The notes: generated from the letters alone by a model not told the origin. DNA of 64,000 nucleotides from Nisaea acidiphila (GCF_024662015.1 NZ_CP102480.1:1088501-1152500), one strand, 5' to 3'. Counted from the stretch's first letter, positions 24,473 through 34,186 are shown. Made by a program: numbers and translations.

Positions 24473-26637
24473 TCCGCCGCCTCCTCCCGCGGCGCGACGT
24501 CGCGCTCGCCCTGCTGGATCTCGTAGAGGTGGCGGTAGCGCCCGCCCTCGCGGCCCATCAGCTCGCCGTGGCTACCTTCCTCGACGACCCGACCGTGCTC
24601 GATCACCAGGATGCGGTCGCAGTCGCGCACCGCCGCGAGCCGATGGGCGATGACGAAAACGGTGCGCCCGGCGGCGATCTTCTGCATGTTGCGATGGATG
24701 ATACGCTCGCTCTCGTAATCTAGGGCCGAGGTCGCCTCGTCGAGGATCAGAATACGCGGATCGGTGACCAGCGCGCGGGCAAGCGCGATACGCTGGCGCT
24801 GACCGCCCGAAAGCGCCGCGCCCCGCTCGCCGACCGGCGTGTCGTAGGCCTCCGGCAGGGTGAGGATGAACTCGTGCGCGCCCGCCAGCTCAGCCGCCTC
24901 CTGGATGCGGTCCATCGGCAGCGACGGGTCGGCCAGCGCAATGTTCTCCCGGACCGAGCGGTTGAAGAGGAAGTTCTCCTGCAGCACCAGCCCGACTTTG
25001 CGCCTGAGCCATGCTGGATCGATCAGCGCGATGTCGACACCGTCGATCAGGATCTTGCCGCTTTCGGGCACATGAAGGCGCTGCATCAGCTTGACCAGGG
25101 TCGACTTGCCGGAGCCGGAAGCGCCGACGATGCCGATGCGCGCCCCGGCGGCGACGTCGAATGAGATATGGGAGAGGATCTGCGGGCCGTCCGGGCGGTA
25201 GCGGAAGGAAACGTCGCGGAAGAGTACCGCCCCCTTCAGATCCGGCAGAGAAGAGGCCTGGGTCCGAGCCGGCTCCGGGCGCTGGTTCAGGATCTCTCCG
25301 AGCCGTTTCACGGCGAGGCCGGTCTGCTGTACCTGCTGCCAGAGCTGGGCGAGACGCTGGGCCGGCGCCGTCACCCGGCCGGCGAGCATGTTCATCGCCA
25401 TGAGCTGACCGGCCGTCAGGTCGCCGCTGATCACTCCCTTGGCACCGATCCAGAGGATCATCGCGGTCATCAGCCGGTTGAGAAAGGTGACCGTCTGCTG
25501 GGTCATGGTCGAGAGCCGCTCGGCCTTGAAGGCCTCGGAGGAGTGGCTCGCGATCTGGTCTTCCCAGCGGCGCTGCATCTGCGGCTCGACCGCGAGGCTC
25601 TTCAGGGTCTCGATCCCGGCCACGTTCTCGACCAGAAAGGCGTGGTTGTCGACCGAACCGGAGGATTTCTTCGAGAGCCGCGCCCGCAACACCGGCGTGA
25701 CCACGGCATAGATCAGGATGAAGACCGCGACGAAGGCGACGACGATCCAGGTGAGCGAAGGCGCGTAGTGATACATCACCGCGAGGAAGACCACGGTGAA
25801 GAGCAGGTCGATCGCCGAGGTCAGCGCGGGGCCCGTGAGAAACGAGCGGATCTGCTCCAGCTCCGCCACGCGTTGCGCCGTCGCACCGACCGCCCGGGTC
25901 TCGAAATAGCTGACCGGCAGCCGTGCCAGATGGCGGAACAGCCGCGCCTTCAGCTCGACATCGATGCGATTGGTGGTGTGCGAGAAAAGGAATTGGCGGA
26001 GCGCGCTCAGCGCCAGTTCGAAAAGACCGACGCTGATCAGGCCGAGCACCAGCACGTCGAGCGTCGAGACCCCGCCCGAGACCAGCACCTTGTCCATCAC
26101 AAGCATGACGAAGAGCGGAGTGGCGAGGCCGAAGGTCTGCACGATCAGCGAGGCGAGCGTGACCTGGAAAAGGATCTGCCGGTGCTTGATCAGCGGCGGG
26201 ATGAACCAGGTGAAATCGAATGCCCGCTCCTCGCCGGCGATTTCCTCCGAGCGGGCAAGCAGCAGGAGGGAGCCGCTCCAATTCGCCTCGAACTCCGCGC
26301 GCGCAATTTCCTGCGGTCTCCCCACTTGAGGGTCCTGCAGCAGCACCCTGTCGGACATAACGCGGCCAAGCACCACCCAGCGGCCGTCCAGCATCGGAAC
26401 GAGCGCCGGACAGGGAACGTCTTCGAGATCTTTCGAGCGGACCCGCTTCTCTGCCGCCTTCAGCCCGCGGGCCCGGGCCAGGCGGACAAGGTCGGCCGCC
26501 CCGGCCAGGTCCGAACCGAGCCCCGCCTCATGCTGCAATTGCCCGAGATCTGATGGGTACTCCAGAACAGCGAGCGCAACCGCAAGCGCCATAAGACCGC
26601 TATCACCCGGTGCCGAACTGTGCTCCCCTGCAGTCAT
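24469..26637 (-). CDS. type I secretion ABC exporter (HlyB-like, C39-like domain)
   Basis: 722-residue permease-ATPase. Residues 11-130 form a peptidase C39-like domain in which the catalytic cysteine position is not a cysteine (DSGLMALAVALAVL), so it should bind rather than cleave the substrate, as in HlyB. Six membrane helices (about 155-420) precede the ATPase: Walker A GASGSGKS (505-512), signature LSGGQRQRIALARAL, Walker B ILILDEATSALD, and a switch histidine in VFVIAHRL. It is the first gene of the minus-strand operon that ends in the giant RTX protein, its likely cargo. Confidence 0.94.
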   Translation of the reverse strand: MTAGEHSSAPGDSGLMALAVALAVLEYPSDLGQLQHEAGLGSDLAGAADLVRLARARGLKAAEKRVRSKDLEDVPCPALVPMLDGRWVVLGRVMSDRVLLQDPQVGRPQEIARAEFEANWSGSLLLLARSEEIAGEERAFDFTWFIPPLIKHRQILFQVTLASLIVQTFGLATPLFVMLVMDKVLVSGGVSTLDVLVLGLISVGLFELALSALRQFLFSHTTNRIDVELKARLFRHLARLPVSYFETRAVGATAQRVAELEQIRSFLTGPALTSAIDLLFTVVFLAVMYHYAPSLTWIVVAFVAVFILIYAVVTPVLRARLSKKSSGSVDNHAFLVENVAGIETLKSLAVEPQMQRRWEDQIASHSSEAFKAERLSTMTQQTVTFLNRLMTAMILWIGAKGVISGDLTAGQLMAMNMLAGRVTAPAQRLAQLWQQVQQTGLAVKRLGEILNQRPEPARTQASSLPDLKGAVLFRDVSFRYRPDGPQILSHISFDVAAGARIGIVGASGSGKSTLVKLMQRLHVPESGKILIDGVDIALIDPAWLRRKVGLVLQENFLFNRSVRENIALADPSLPMDRIQEAAELAGAHEFILTLPEAYDTPVGERGAALSGGQRQRIALARALVTDPRILILDEATSALDYESERIIHRNMQKIAAGRTVFVIAHRLAAVRDCDRILVIEHGRVVEEGSHGELMGREGGRYRHLYEIQQGERDVAPREEAAE

Positions 26638-26726
26638 CGCGCGCCCGACCTTCCGCCACGAGTTTCGCCTCTATGTTGCAAACCCAATAGAAGCAGAATG
26701 CGGTCGTATTCAAATATTATCGTTTT

Positions 26727-26780
26727 GGATTTATCACATAAATTCGGATAAATCCGAAACACGCGGCCCGCCATGGGCCG
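26727..26780 (-). promoter_or_regulatory. palindromes upstream of the secretion operon
   Basis: Between the kinase gene and the exporter gene lies an AT-rich stretch with a perfect 16-bp palindrome TTCGGATAAATCCGAA (26743-26758). Part of it also pairs with an upstream copy, GGATTTATC (26727-26735) with GATAAATCC (26747-26755). A further CGGCCC/GGGCCG hairpin lies at 26764-26780. No U-tract follows, so regulator binding sites are likelier than a terminator. The regulator is unknown. Confidence 0.5.
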
Positions 26781-26892
26781 GGACCCGCAGAATGCGAAGC
26801 AGTAACCAGATCAACTTTATGGTTATGTCGTTTTTCGCAACAAGGCGGGATCACGCACCCGGTCGAGCAAACCGAACCCGATATTGTCCGCG

Positions 26893-28275
26893 TCAGCTCT
26901 GTGGCGGCACCGCGGGCAAGACAACGCTGATTGCCGTGCCGACGCCCGGTTCGCTTTCGATTTCCATTCGCCCCCCATACATTTCGACGAATTTCTTCGA
27001 CAGCGCGAGGCCGATGCCTTTGCCATGGGGGTTGTAGGTCTTGCCGCTTTCCAGCTGGTTGAACGGCTCCAACGCGCGGGGGATCTCCGCTTCTGTCATC
27101 CCAATGCCCGTGTCCGAGACCCTGATCTCAAGGAACCCGCCGTCACGCAGCTTCGCGGACAGTTCAATCCTCCCCCCCTGCAGAGTGTAGTGGATGGCAT
27201 TGTTCAGAAGGTTGATCAGGACCTGCCGCAGCTTCAAGGGATCCATCAGGACTTGCGGGAGAGGCTCCCTGTTGCGCAACAGTCGGAGATCGATACCCCG
27301 CGTCTTAGCAAAAGGCGCAAGCAGATCCCTGCAAAAGACCATAACATCACTGACATTGACCGGCTCGCCATCCACTGGCGGTAGGACGTTGTCCCCCCGT
27401 GCAAGGGTCAGCATTTCGTCGATCAGGCTTGCGAGATGCTTGCCGCTCTCGGCAACCAGACAACCATACTCTTTGTATTTCGTTGAACCGATCGGGCCGA
27501 CCGCCTCGCCACCGATGATCTCGGCAAAGCCGATGATGCTGTTGAGCGGCGTTCGAAGCTCATGGCCGAGCTTGTTGAAAGTCTCCTGTTTGAACTCCCT
27601 CTCCAGCTCGGCCTCGCGCTGGGCAAGCTCGAGATTGGCCAAAAGGGTTTCCTTTTCTGCTGCAAGGGACAGCCGCTCTTCCATGGATTTCGCGATGGCA
27701 CGCCCCCAGACAAGCACGACGGCGACATAGACGAGCCCCATAAGCGCAATGACGACGCTGCCTTCATGCCCCATCAAAGCAATACCGGCGATCGTCCCGA
27801 TCCCGGCAGGTATCACGTAAGCTCGAAAGACCCGTTGACTGCCGGTCAGACTGAAAGTCGCGCCCGCCAGCATGCCGCACACCGCCATCGCCACGATTGC
27901 AAGAACTTCGGGCGGCATCGGGAACCTTGCGATCGCGAGACCGGTCGCGGCCCAGAGCAGCCCCTGACCGGCGACGCAACCGAGCAACCGGCGCTCCCAC
28001 ACGAGCAGCTCCGGGGCCTCAGCTCCGGACTGGAGGAAACCGGAACCGAGGCGGATGCGCAGAAAGGAAAATGCGCCCATCAGAGCGATCCAGACGAGCA
28101 AATAGCTCAGCGGAACGTAATTTCTTGCGGCGACCGCGACGAGGCTTGCGATCATGACGTTCGCGAGCGCCGGATAACTCGACCGGAACAGCGGCTCGAT
28201 CCGCTGATAAAGAAGATCCCCGGCTGCGTCGCGAACGACGGAGTCTTCGATCGGATCCGGAGAAGCCTCACCCAT
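26893..28275 (-). CDS. orphan membrane histidine kinase
   Basis: 460-residue sensor kinase with six or so hydrophobic segments in the first 190 residues, a short coiled coil, the HisKA box NKLGHELRTPLNSIIGF (phospho-acceptor His238), and an HATPase domain with N-box INLLNNAIHYT, G1 VSDTGIGM and G2 GKGIGLAL. No extracytoplasmic sensory domain of size is seen, so the membrane part itself may sense. The start is taken at 28275; a longer frame from 28368 has no ribosome binding site. No response regulator gene is adjacent. It lies 255 bases upstream of, and parallel to, the secretion operon, so it may influence that operon, but nothing proves this. Confidence 0.88.
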   Translation of the reverse strand: MGEASPDPIEDSVVRDAAGDLLYQRIEPLFRSSYPALANVMIASLVAVAARNYVPLSYLLVWIALMGAFSFLRIRLGSGFLQSGAEAPELLVWERRLLGCVAGQGLLWAATGLAIARFPMPPEVLAIVAMAVCGMLAGATFSLTGSQRVFRAYVIPAGIGTIAGIALMGHEGSVVIALMGLVYVAVVLVWGRAIAKSMEERLSLAAEKETLLANLELAQREAELEREFKQETFNKLGHELRTPLNSIIGFAEIIGGEAVGPIGSTKYKEYGCLVAESGKHLASLIDEMLTLARGDNVLPPVDGEPVNVSDVMVFCRDLLAPFAKTRGIDLRLLRNREPLPQVLMDPLKLRQVLINLLNNAIHYTLQGGRIELSAKLRDGGFLEIRVSDTGIGMTEAEIPRALEPFNQLESGKTYNPHGKGIGLALSKKFVEMYGGRMEIESEPGVGTAISVVLPAVPPQS

Positions 28276-28833
28276 AGACCTTCTGCCCCACTTATCGATC
28301 TCGAAGAGCTTACAGGAAGTAAGCCCGCCAGCCTCTCGGGAGTCGAGGCAATACGTGATTTTCGGCATCTAGGCGTGCTCGATCTGTTTGAATTCTCACA
28401 ATCCTTTCGTGCCCACGCCTAGTACGTCAGCAAAGCTGACATTTCAGAAATGACCAAAAGGTTAAAATTCCGCACAAAAAGGCGCTAAAATTGGACTTGA
28501 AATCGAAGCCGTCGCCGAGACATCCCGCGAAATACTCTTTGCGAGTGCCGCTGCGGCGATCTGTTTCCTACACCGTGACGGAATAGATGATCTCCACGGC
28601 ATTGGCCGCCGGCAAACCTGCCGTTACGAGAGCGACGGCGGCGGCCGCGCCCCTCGGAATGGATTAGACGCTCTTGTTTCGTGTTGTTCCCTTTCTTTTT
28701 CGAATTTCCTGTTCTGCGCGGGACGGTGAGTCGAACGAGTCGAACAACGCCTTCATCCGGTCTGCGTCCGGCGTAACGCCGGTAAACAACCCAATCGTGC
28801 GGACGGCCTGAAACAGCGCCATGCCAGCGGGGC
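28276..28833. other. intergenic region with decayed coding sequence
   Basis: No intact gene is supported. A short minus-strand frame (28664-28822) reads MALFQAVRTIGLFTGVTPD and ends in a basic tail; it has natural-looking amino acid content but no recognised family, and may be the end of a lost gene. The part near 28440-28500 is AT-richer and may hold the kinase promoter. Together with the fragment at 28834, this looks like a place where genes were deleted. Confidence 0.4.
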
Positions 28834-29109
28834 GTGGTCTTTGGGCCGCCGGTTGAGCTCTTCCACCAGTCCTTCGGCCAAACCACAATTGAGTTCCCGG
28901 ACCGGCCAAAGGCCGTGAACATTCTCTATGACGGGGACGATAGGTGCGAGTATTTCCAGATATACAGCCCGAACTATGCTGAAGGCTTCTTCTTCGAGAT
29001 CGCCGAGCGCCGGAACGCATTTGCCGGATATTGCGCAGCGAACGCGCAGTTCAGAATCGCGGCGCAAAAACGGGTCATGAGTCCCGGATCATTTCAGCCC
29101 GGCACCTGA
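28834..29109 (+). pseudogene. remnant of a 3-dehydroshikimate dehydratase/HPPD-like C-terminus
   Basis: 91 codons. EYFQIYS followed by GFFFEIAERR and CAANAQFRIAAQKR strongly resembles the C-terminal VOC (4-hydroxyphenylpyruvate dioxygenase-like) domain of bacterial 3-dehydroshikimate dehydratases and related sugar-phosphate-isomerase/HPPD fusion proteins, where FFEIVxRR and GAANAxxRxAAQ are near-invariant. The intact proteins have about 600 residues, and everything N-terminal is missing here. No promoter or ribosome binding site is evident, so it is read as a gene scar. Family call from memory of the motif. Confidence 0.6.
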
Positions 29110-29179
29110 CACCGCCGTCCCGCATCGCGAAAATACGCCTGATTTCAGATACAAGCGCCAAGCCCACTCGCTTCGGCGC

Positions 29180-29230
29180 TTGACAATGCGGCGAAATTGC
29201 GACTGATTCTGCGAACAACTATCATTTGCA
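29180..29230 (+). promoter_or_regulatory. promoter with Fur-box-like site for the siderophore operon
   Basis: TTGACA (29180-29185) is a consensus -35. About 18 bases downstream lies a weak -10 (TGATTC), and directly after it the imperfect palindrome at 29210-29230 (TGCGAA arm, TTTGCA arm, centre near 29220) resembles a Fur or other iron-response operator. Its position over the likely transcription start fits iron repression of the uptake genes. Only about six of ten symmetric positions match. Confidence 0.5.
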
Positions 29231-29266
29231 ATTGCGGCCGTCGAATGCCGCTACCGGCGCGGGGCC

Positions 29267-30307
29267 ATGCAGTCAGAATTATCCGTAGAACTCGGGAATG
29301 CCGGGGTTTGGCTTGACGAGCATATCCGGCATCTTGCGACGCACGACATCCACCCTGTCGAGCGGCGCGAGGGCCGGGCCGTGTTCGAAACCGATTTCGG
29401 CACGGTCCGGCTCGCGGCAAGCGGCAAAGGCTTGGATGTCCGGGTCGATTCCAGCGATGCGAACGACCTCACGGTGCTTCAGGGCTCAATCTCCGAAGCC
29501 TTAGTCGCGGCAGATCCCGCGCTTTCGAAACGAATCACCTGGAGCGGAGAGGCGCCGAAAACCGGCCGCCCGAAGAATTTCCGGACGATGACAGTAACCG
29601 AGGTCCGGCCCGTCTGCGACTGGCTGCTCCGCATGACGCTCGAAGGAGACGACCTTTCCCCTTTCAGCGAGCGCGGGCTTCATGTCCGCCTGATGGCGCC
29701 GGCGCAGAGAGACGACCGCGAGATCATATGGCCGACCATCGAAGCCAACGGAACAGTCCGTTATCCAAGCGGTGAAGACGAACTGACGGTCCGAGTCTAT
29801 ACGATCCGGTCGATCGACGCGGAGAACGGAAAGCTCGACGTCGATATCGTTCGCCACCGGGGCGGCGCGTTCTCGGATTGGTCTGAAATGGCGCGGCCCG
29901 GTGACATGGTCGGCATGATCGGCCCCGGCGGCGGCTATTTTCCGCCGGAAGGCCGTCTGACGATCGGCGGCGACGACACGGCCGTTCCAGCGATCCTGCG
30001 GATCCTGGAAAACCGCACCGGCGATGCCGGGGGCCATGCCGTCATCGGCCTGCGCCAAAATCAGGCGCCGTTGAAAGTCACCCTGCCCGATGGCTTCGCC
30101 CTCGACTGGGTTCCGGTCAAAGAATTGCCGGCTGCGATGAAGGAAGCCGCTGCGGCGCACGGCGCCGATCAGTTCGGCTGGTTCGCAGGCGAAGCCGAAC
30201 AGGCGCGCGAGATACGCAAACATTTCCAGACCGTCCTCGAACTGCCCACGGAGCGGCGCTACAGCGCCGTTTACTGGCGCCGGGACGAGTCCGCTCATTC
30301 CCACTGA
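29267..30307 (+). CDS. siderophore-interacting protein (ferric-siderophore reductase)
   Basis: 346-residue protein with two parts. A N-terminal DUF2218-like domain covers about 1-85 (VWLDEHIRHLATHDI, VFETDFGTVRLAA). A FAD-binding SIP/ViuB-type reductase domain starts near 105: RVYTIRSIDAENGKLDVDIVRH is the FAD-binding RxYTxR motif, and PGDMVGMIGPGGGYFPPE, IGGDDTAVPAILRIL and QFGWFAGEAEQAREIRKHF follow. It reduces ferric siderophore in the cytoplasm to release iron. First gene of a plus-strand iron operon; 27 bases separate it from the receptor gene. The fused DUF2218 domain is a known arrangement. Confidence 0.92.
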   Translation: MQSELSVELGNAGVWLDEHIRHLATHDIHPVERREGRAVFETDFGTVRLAASGKGLDVRVDSSDANDLTVLQGSISEALVAADPALSKRITWSGEAPKTGRPKNFRTMTVTEVRPVCDWLLRMTLEGDDLSPFSERGLHVRLMAPAQRDDREIIWPTIEANGTVRYPSGEDELTVRVYTIRSIDAENGKLDVDIVRHRGGAFSDWSEMARPGDMVGMIGPGGGYFPPEGRLTIGGDDTAVPAILRILENRTGDAGGHAVIGLRQNQAPLKVTLPDGFALDWVPVKELPAAMKEAAAAHGADQFGWFAGEAEQAREIRKHFQTVLELPTERRYSAVYWRRDESAHSH

Positions 30308-30334
30308 ATTCACAAGTCCGAAGCGAGTACCCAA

Positions 30335-32422
30335 ATGAAGAGACTGTTTCTAACGGCGCTGACCGCCTCCACCGCTCTCACCGCTGTCGCGGCCCAGGCG
30401 CAGGATTCAACCGATCCGGTCGCCCTGGACCAGATCACCGTCACATCCGTCACCCGCACGGAAACGCCAGTCGAGGAGAGCACGGTCTCGGTCACCGTCG
30501 TGACGCGCGAGGAAATCGAACAGCAGAGCACGGTCAACACACCGGTCGGCGAGATCCTCGGCAAGACCGTTCCCGGTTTCGGACAGCCCACGCAGAACCT
30601 GACGGAATACGGCCAGACCTTGCGCGGCCGGAACTTCCTCACCCTGATCGACGGCGTGCCGCAGACCAACACGCTCAACAACAATTACCGGGCGCTCAAC
30701 AGCATCAGCTCCAGCGCGGTCGAGCAGATCGAAGTCGTGCGCGGCGCGACCGCCGCCTATGGCTTTGGCGCGCCGGGCGGCCTCGTGAACATCATCACCA
30801 AGCGGCCAGAGGACGGCGAAATCAATTACGACGCTTCCGCCGGCTTCCGTTTCCAGCCGGAAGATGTCGGGGACTCGGCCAGCTACAATGCCAATGTCGG
30901 CGCGTCAGGCCGGACCGGGCATATCGACTATCTGGTGAACGGCAATTTCGATCGTGCCGGCAGCAGCTTCACCGCGGACGGAGAGCGTCGCCCGCCAGAC
31001 AGCTACGGCACCCAGGGCGGCACCGACGATGTCGATTCCTACAATTTCCTCGGTAAGGTCGGCTTCGAACGCGAGGACCACCGCCTGCAGCTCAGCGCCA
31101 ACTATTACGACTACACCCAGGATAGCGACTGGGCCGGTGTGGTTGGCGGCGGCAGCATCGCGAACAACACCAGCGCGACGCCCTCCAGGGGCAATCTCAA
31201 TACCAAGAAGCCCGGCATCGAAAACCTGACCCTCAACGCGACCTACAGCAACATCGACGTGCTGGGCAGCGCGGTCAGCCTGCAGGGTTACTTCAACAAC
31301 AACACGACGACCTTCACCCGGACCGAATTCCTGAATTTCGTCTATAACCAGTACGAAACCGAGTCCGAGAAATATGGAACGCGTCTGACCATCGACACAC
31401 CGCTCCCGGTCGACGCCCTGCCGGTCAACCTGATCTGGGGCATGGACTACATCCACGACAAGACCGTGGTGAACGACATCGACGCCCCCTCCACCGTTCC
31501 CGATTACACGATGAACGGTTACGCCCCCTTCGCGCAGCTCCAGGCGGACCTGACGCCGGAGCTCAAAGTGACCGGCGGGGTTCGCTATGAGTTCATCGAT
31601 GTCGATATCCCGACCCATGTGAACGAGCTCGGAACCACGGTGAATGGCGGAACCGTCGACTATCGCGAACCGCTCTTCAATATCAGCGCCTCCTACCAGC
31701 TGCTCGAAGGCCTAGGTGTCTTCGGCGGCTACTCCGAAGGCTTCCAGCTCGGCGATCTCGGCCGCTATCTCTATGATTCCGGCTTTACCGATGTCTCCCA
31801 GCTCTCCTCCGAGGGGCAGAAGACCGAAAGCTACGAGCTCGGCTTCCGGATCGAGCATGGCGGCCTGCTGCTTGAGCCGACCGTGTTCTATAACGAATCC
31901 AACAACGGCGTGACCTATGACGAGAACCTGAACATCCAGCTCGCGCCGGAGAAGGTCTACGGCGTCGAGGTCAATGCCGCCTATGCCCTGCATGAGAAAG
32001 TCGATATCGGCGGCACCTTCACCTGGCTCGAAGGCCGCTACGATGCCAACGGCGACGGCGATTACGATACCGATCTCGGCTCCGACCGGATCGCGCCGCA
32101 CAAGATCACGACCTTCATCGAAGCGCGCCCCTGGGACATCGCCTCGTTCCGACTGCAGTCGCTCTACTCCGGCTACCGCAATCCGGACAGCAACCAGTTC
32201 AGCGGGCTGCAGACCATCGAGGACTATTTCATCGTCGACCTGCTGAGCCGTTTCCAGGTCGGACCGGGCGTCCTCAGTTTCGGCGTCGAGAACCTGTTCG
32301 ACGAAAGCTACGTGCCGGTTCTGCAGCAGTCCTACTCTGTGCAGTCCTACGCCTATGACGATTACTATTACGTCAAAGGCCCCGGCCGGACGGTGTCGCT
32401 GGCTTACAGCGTGAAGTTCTGA
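30335..32422 (+). CDS. TonB-dependent siderophore receptor
   Basis: 695-residue outer-membrane receptor. It has a signal peptide (MKRLFLTALTASTALTAVAAQA), a TonB box region (DQITVTSV, about 32-39), a plug domain (VREEIEQQST, VEQIEVVRGATAAYGFGAPGGLVNIITKRP) and a 22-strand barrel with the receptor signature near the end, closing on a terminal phenylalanine (AYSVKF). It imports a ferric siderophore, type not deducible. It is co-directional with the ABC import genes, which start 36 bases downstream. Confidence 0.95.
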   Translation: MKRLFLTALTASTALTAVAAQAQDSTDPVALDQITVTSVTRTETPVEESTVSVTVVTREEIEQQSTVNTPVGEILGKTVPGFGQPTQNLTEYGQTLRGRNFLTLIDGVPQTNTLNNNYRALNSISSSAVEQIEVVRGATAAYGFGAPGGLVNIITKRPEDGEINYDASAGFRFQPEDVGDSASYNANVGASGRTGHIDYLVNGNFDRAGSSFTADGERRPPDSYGTQGGTDDVDSYNFLGKVGFEREDHRLQLSANYYDYTQDSDWAGVVGGGSIANNTSATPSRGNLNTKKPGIENLTLNATYSNIDVLGSAVSLQGYFNNNTTTFTRTEFLNFVYNQYETESEKYGTRLTIDTPLPVDALPVNLIWGMDYIHDKTVVNDIDAPSTVPDYTMNGYAPFAQLQADLTPELKVTGGVRYEFIDVDIPTHVNELGTTVNGGTVDYREPLFNISASYQLLEGLGVFGGYSEGFQLGDLGRYLYDSGFTDVSQLSSEGQKTESYELGFRIEHGGLLLEPTVFYNESNNGVTYDENLNIQLAPEKVYGVEVNAAYALHEKVDIGGTFTWLEGRYDANGDGDYDTDLGSDRIAPHKITTFIEARPWDIASFRLQSLYSGYRNPDSNQFSGLQTIEDYFIVDLLSRFQVGPGVLSFGVENLFDESYVPVLQQSYSVQSYAYDDYYYVKGPGRTVSLAYSVKF

Positions 32423-32457
32423 TCTAAGGGGGCGCTCACCGGCGCGGGGCTGTCACG

Positions 32458-33225
32458 ATGTACGAGATAAGCGACCTCAGGGTCTCCTATGGAGGACGGA
32501 CCGTCCTCGATCTCGAGCAGCTGACGATCGCCCCGGGCCGGTTTACCGTCATTCTCGGCCAGAACGGGTCCGGCAAATCGACCCTGATGAAAATCCTCGC
32601 GCGCCAGCAAAGCGCCGGAAGCGGCCGTGTCCTGCTCAAAGGCCGGCCGATCGGGGAATACAGCCAGGCGGAGTTCGCACGGACCGTCGCCTATCTTCCG
32701 CAGAACCTGCCAGAAGCGCCCGGCCTCGACACAAAGGCACTCTGCCGGCTCGGCCGCTATCCCTGGCGTGGCGCCTTCGCCCGCTGGCGTCCGGAGGACG
32801 ACAGGATCGTCGCCGACTGCCTGAAGGCGATGAATGTCGAGCACTATGCCGGCGAACTGGTCGACCATCTCTCCGGCGGCGAGCGCCAACGCGGTTGGAT
32901 CGCCATGGCGCTGGCGCAGAAGGCGGACTGCGTGCTTCTCGATGAGCCGGTCTCCGCCCTCGACGTCGCGCATCAGATCGAAGTCGTCGAGCATCTCTCC
33001 CGACAGAACAAGGAGACCGGGATCGGCGTCGTTGCCATCCTGCACGACATCAATCTCGCGGCCCGCTATGCCGACGAAATCGTGACCCTGAAGCAAGGCC
33101 GGTTGGCCTTCAAGGGCGCCTCCGAGGATTTGCTGGACAGTGCTCGGCTCCGGGAATTGTTCGGCCATCCCTTTTCCATCGCGCGGCATCCCCGCGACGA
33201 CCGTCTCGTTGCGCTGAGCGACTGA
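32458..33225 (+). CDS. iron-siderophore ABC transporter ATPase (FecE/FhuC type)
   Basis: 255-residue ATPase that powers the inner-membrane import step. Walker A GQNGSGKS (about 39-46), signature LSGGERQRGWIAMAL, Walker B CVLLDEPVSALD and the switch histidine in AILHDINLAARYADEIV are all in place. LPQNLPEAPGLDTKALCRLGRYPWRG is typical of the FecE/FhuC/BtuD branch. Directly followed by the binding-protein gene. Confidence 0.95.
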   Translation: MYEISDLRVSYGGRTVLDLEQLTIAPGRFTVILGQNGSGKSTLMKILARQQSAGSGRVLLKGRPIGEYSQAEFARTVAYLPQNLPEAPGLDTKALCRLGRYPWRGAFARWRPEDDRIVADCLKAMNVEHYAGELVDHLSGGERQRGWIAMALAQKADCVLLDEPVSALDVAHQIEVVEHLSRQNKETGIGVVAILHDINLAARYADEIVTLKQGRLAFKGASEDLLDSARLRELFGHPFSIARHPRDDRLVALSD

Positions 33226-33250
33226 GCCCAGATATCACAAGGATCCCTCC

Positions 33251-34186
33251 ATGCGCTCCCTCGCAAGACGCCTTCTCTGCGCCGGCCTGCTCCTTGCGGC
33301 ATCCGCCTGGATCGGACCGGTACCGCTCTTCGCCGGCGAGGCGCGCAGCATCACGGACGCGCGCGGGCCGCACAGCTTCGCCTCCGCACCAGAGCGGGTG
33401 ATCTCGCTCAACTGGGCCCTCACCGAACAGCTGATCTCGCTCGGGATCGCACCGGTCGGAGTCGCCGATCCCGAAGGCTATTCGAACTGGGTCGCAGTGC
33501 CCGCCATTCCCGAGGCGTCGGTCGACATCGGCAAGCGCGAAGCTCCGAACCTTGAGCGAATCCTCGGCCTGCAGCCCGACCTGCTCCTGCTCGGCGGCCA
33601 GCAATCGGCCTATGTTCAGCATGCGGAAGCCGTCGCGCCGGCGCTGCAGTTCCAACTTTATAGCGAAGACCACGACAACGCGGCTGCGATCCGGGATAAC
33701 TTCCTCGCGCTCGGAACCCTGTTCGACCGGCGCGCGCTCGCCGAGCAGAAGCTCGCGGAGATGGACCGGAACCTTGCCCGCCTGAGAGACGAGATCGCCG
33801 CCGCCTATCCGGACGGCGCCCCGAAAGTGACCTTAGTGCGCTTCATCGACGACAAACGGGTGGTGATTTCCGGCAAGAACGGCATGCCGGAGGCCGCCAT
33901 GAACGCGCTCGGCCTCAAGAGCGGCTATCCGACGGAAAACTCTCGCTGGGGTATCGCCTTTAAACCGGTCACAGCGCTCGCTGCGATCAAGGAAGGGTAT
34001 GTCTTACACATGGAGCCGTTCGAGAAGGGAGACCAGCTCTTCAACACGGAACTCTGGCACGAAATGCCGTTCGTGAAGTCGGACCGGTTCCGCACCTTGC
34101 CAACGCTCTGGACTTATGGCGGCGCGCTTTCGATAGGACGGATTGGCGAACAGATCGCCGAGACCCTGATGGCCGACAAGAACTGA
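33251..34186 (+). CDS. iron-siderophore ABC transporter substrate-binding protein
   Basis: 311-residue periplasmic protein of the FhuD/FecB (helical backbone) class: signal peptide to about residue 30, then SITDARGPHSFASAPERVISLNWALTEQLISLGIAPVGVADPEGY, the usual start of the N-lobe, and LERILGLQPDLLLLG. It hands siderophore to the fused permease, whose ATG overlaps this stop by one base. A 25-base gap with GGATCC ahead of the ATG separates it from the ATPase gene. Confidence 0.93.
   Translation: MRSLARRLLCAGLLLAASAWIGPVPLFAGEARSITDARGPHSFASAPERVISLNWALTEQLISLGIAPVGVADPEGYSNWVAVPAIPEASVDIGKREAPNLERILGLQPDLLLLGGQQSAYVQHAEAVAPALQFQLYSEDHDNAAAIRDNFLALGTLFDRRALAEQKLAEMDRNLARLRDEIAAAYPDGAPKVTLVRFIDDKRVVISGKNGMPEAAMNALGLKSGYPTENSRWGIAFKPVTALAAIKEGYVLHMEPFEKGDQLFNTELWHEMPFVKSDRFRTLPTLWTYGGALSIGRIGEQIAETLMADKN

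Noticed and set aside
24469-26637. Bacteriocin-type exporter with active C39 peptidase.
   Set aside because: The N-terminal C39-like domain lacks the catalytic cysteine, and the cargo gene lacks a double-glycine leader, so an RTX exporter is the better reading.
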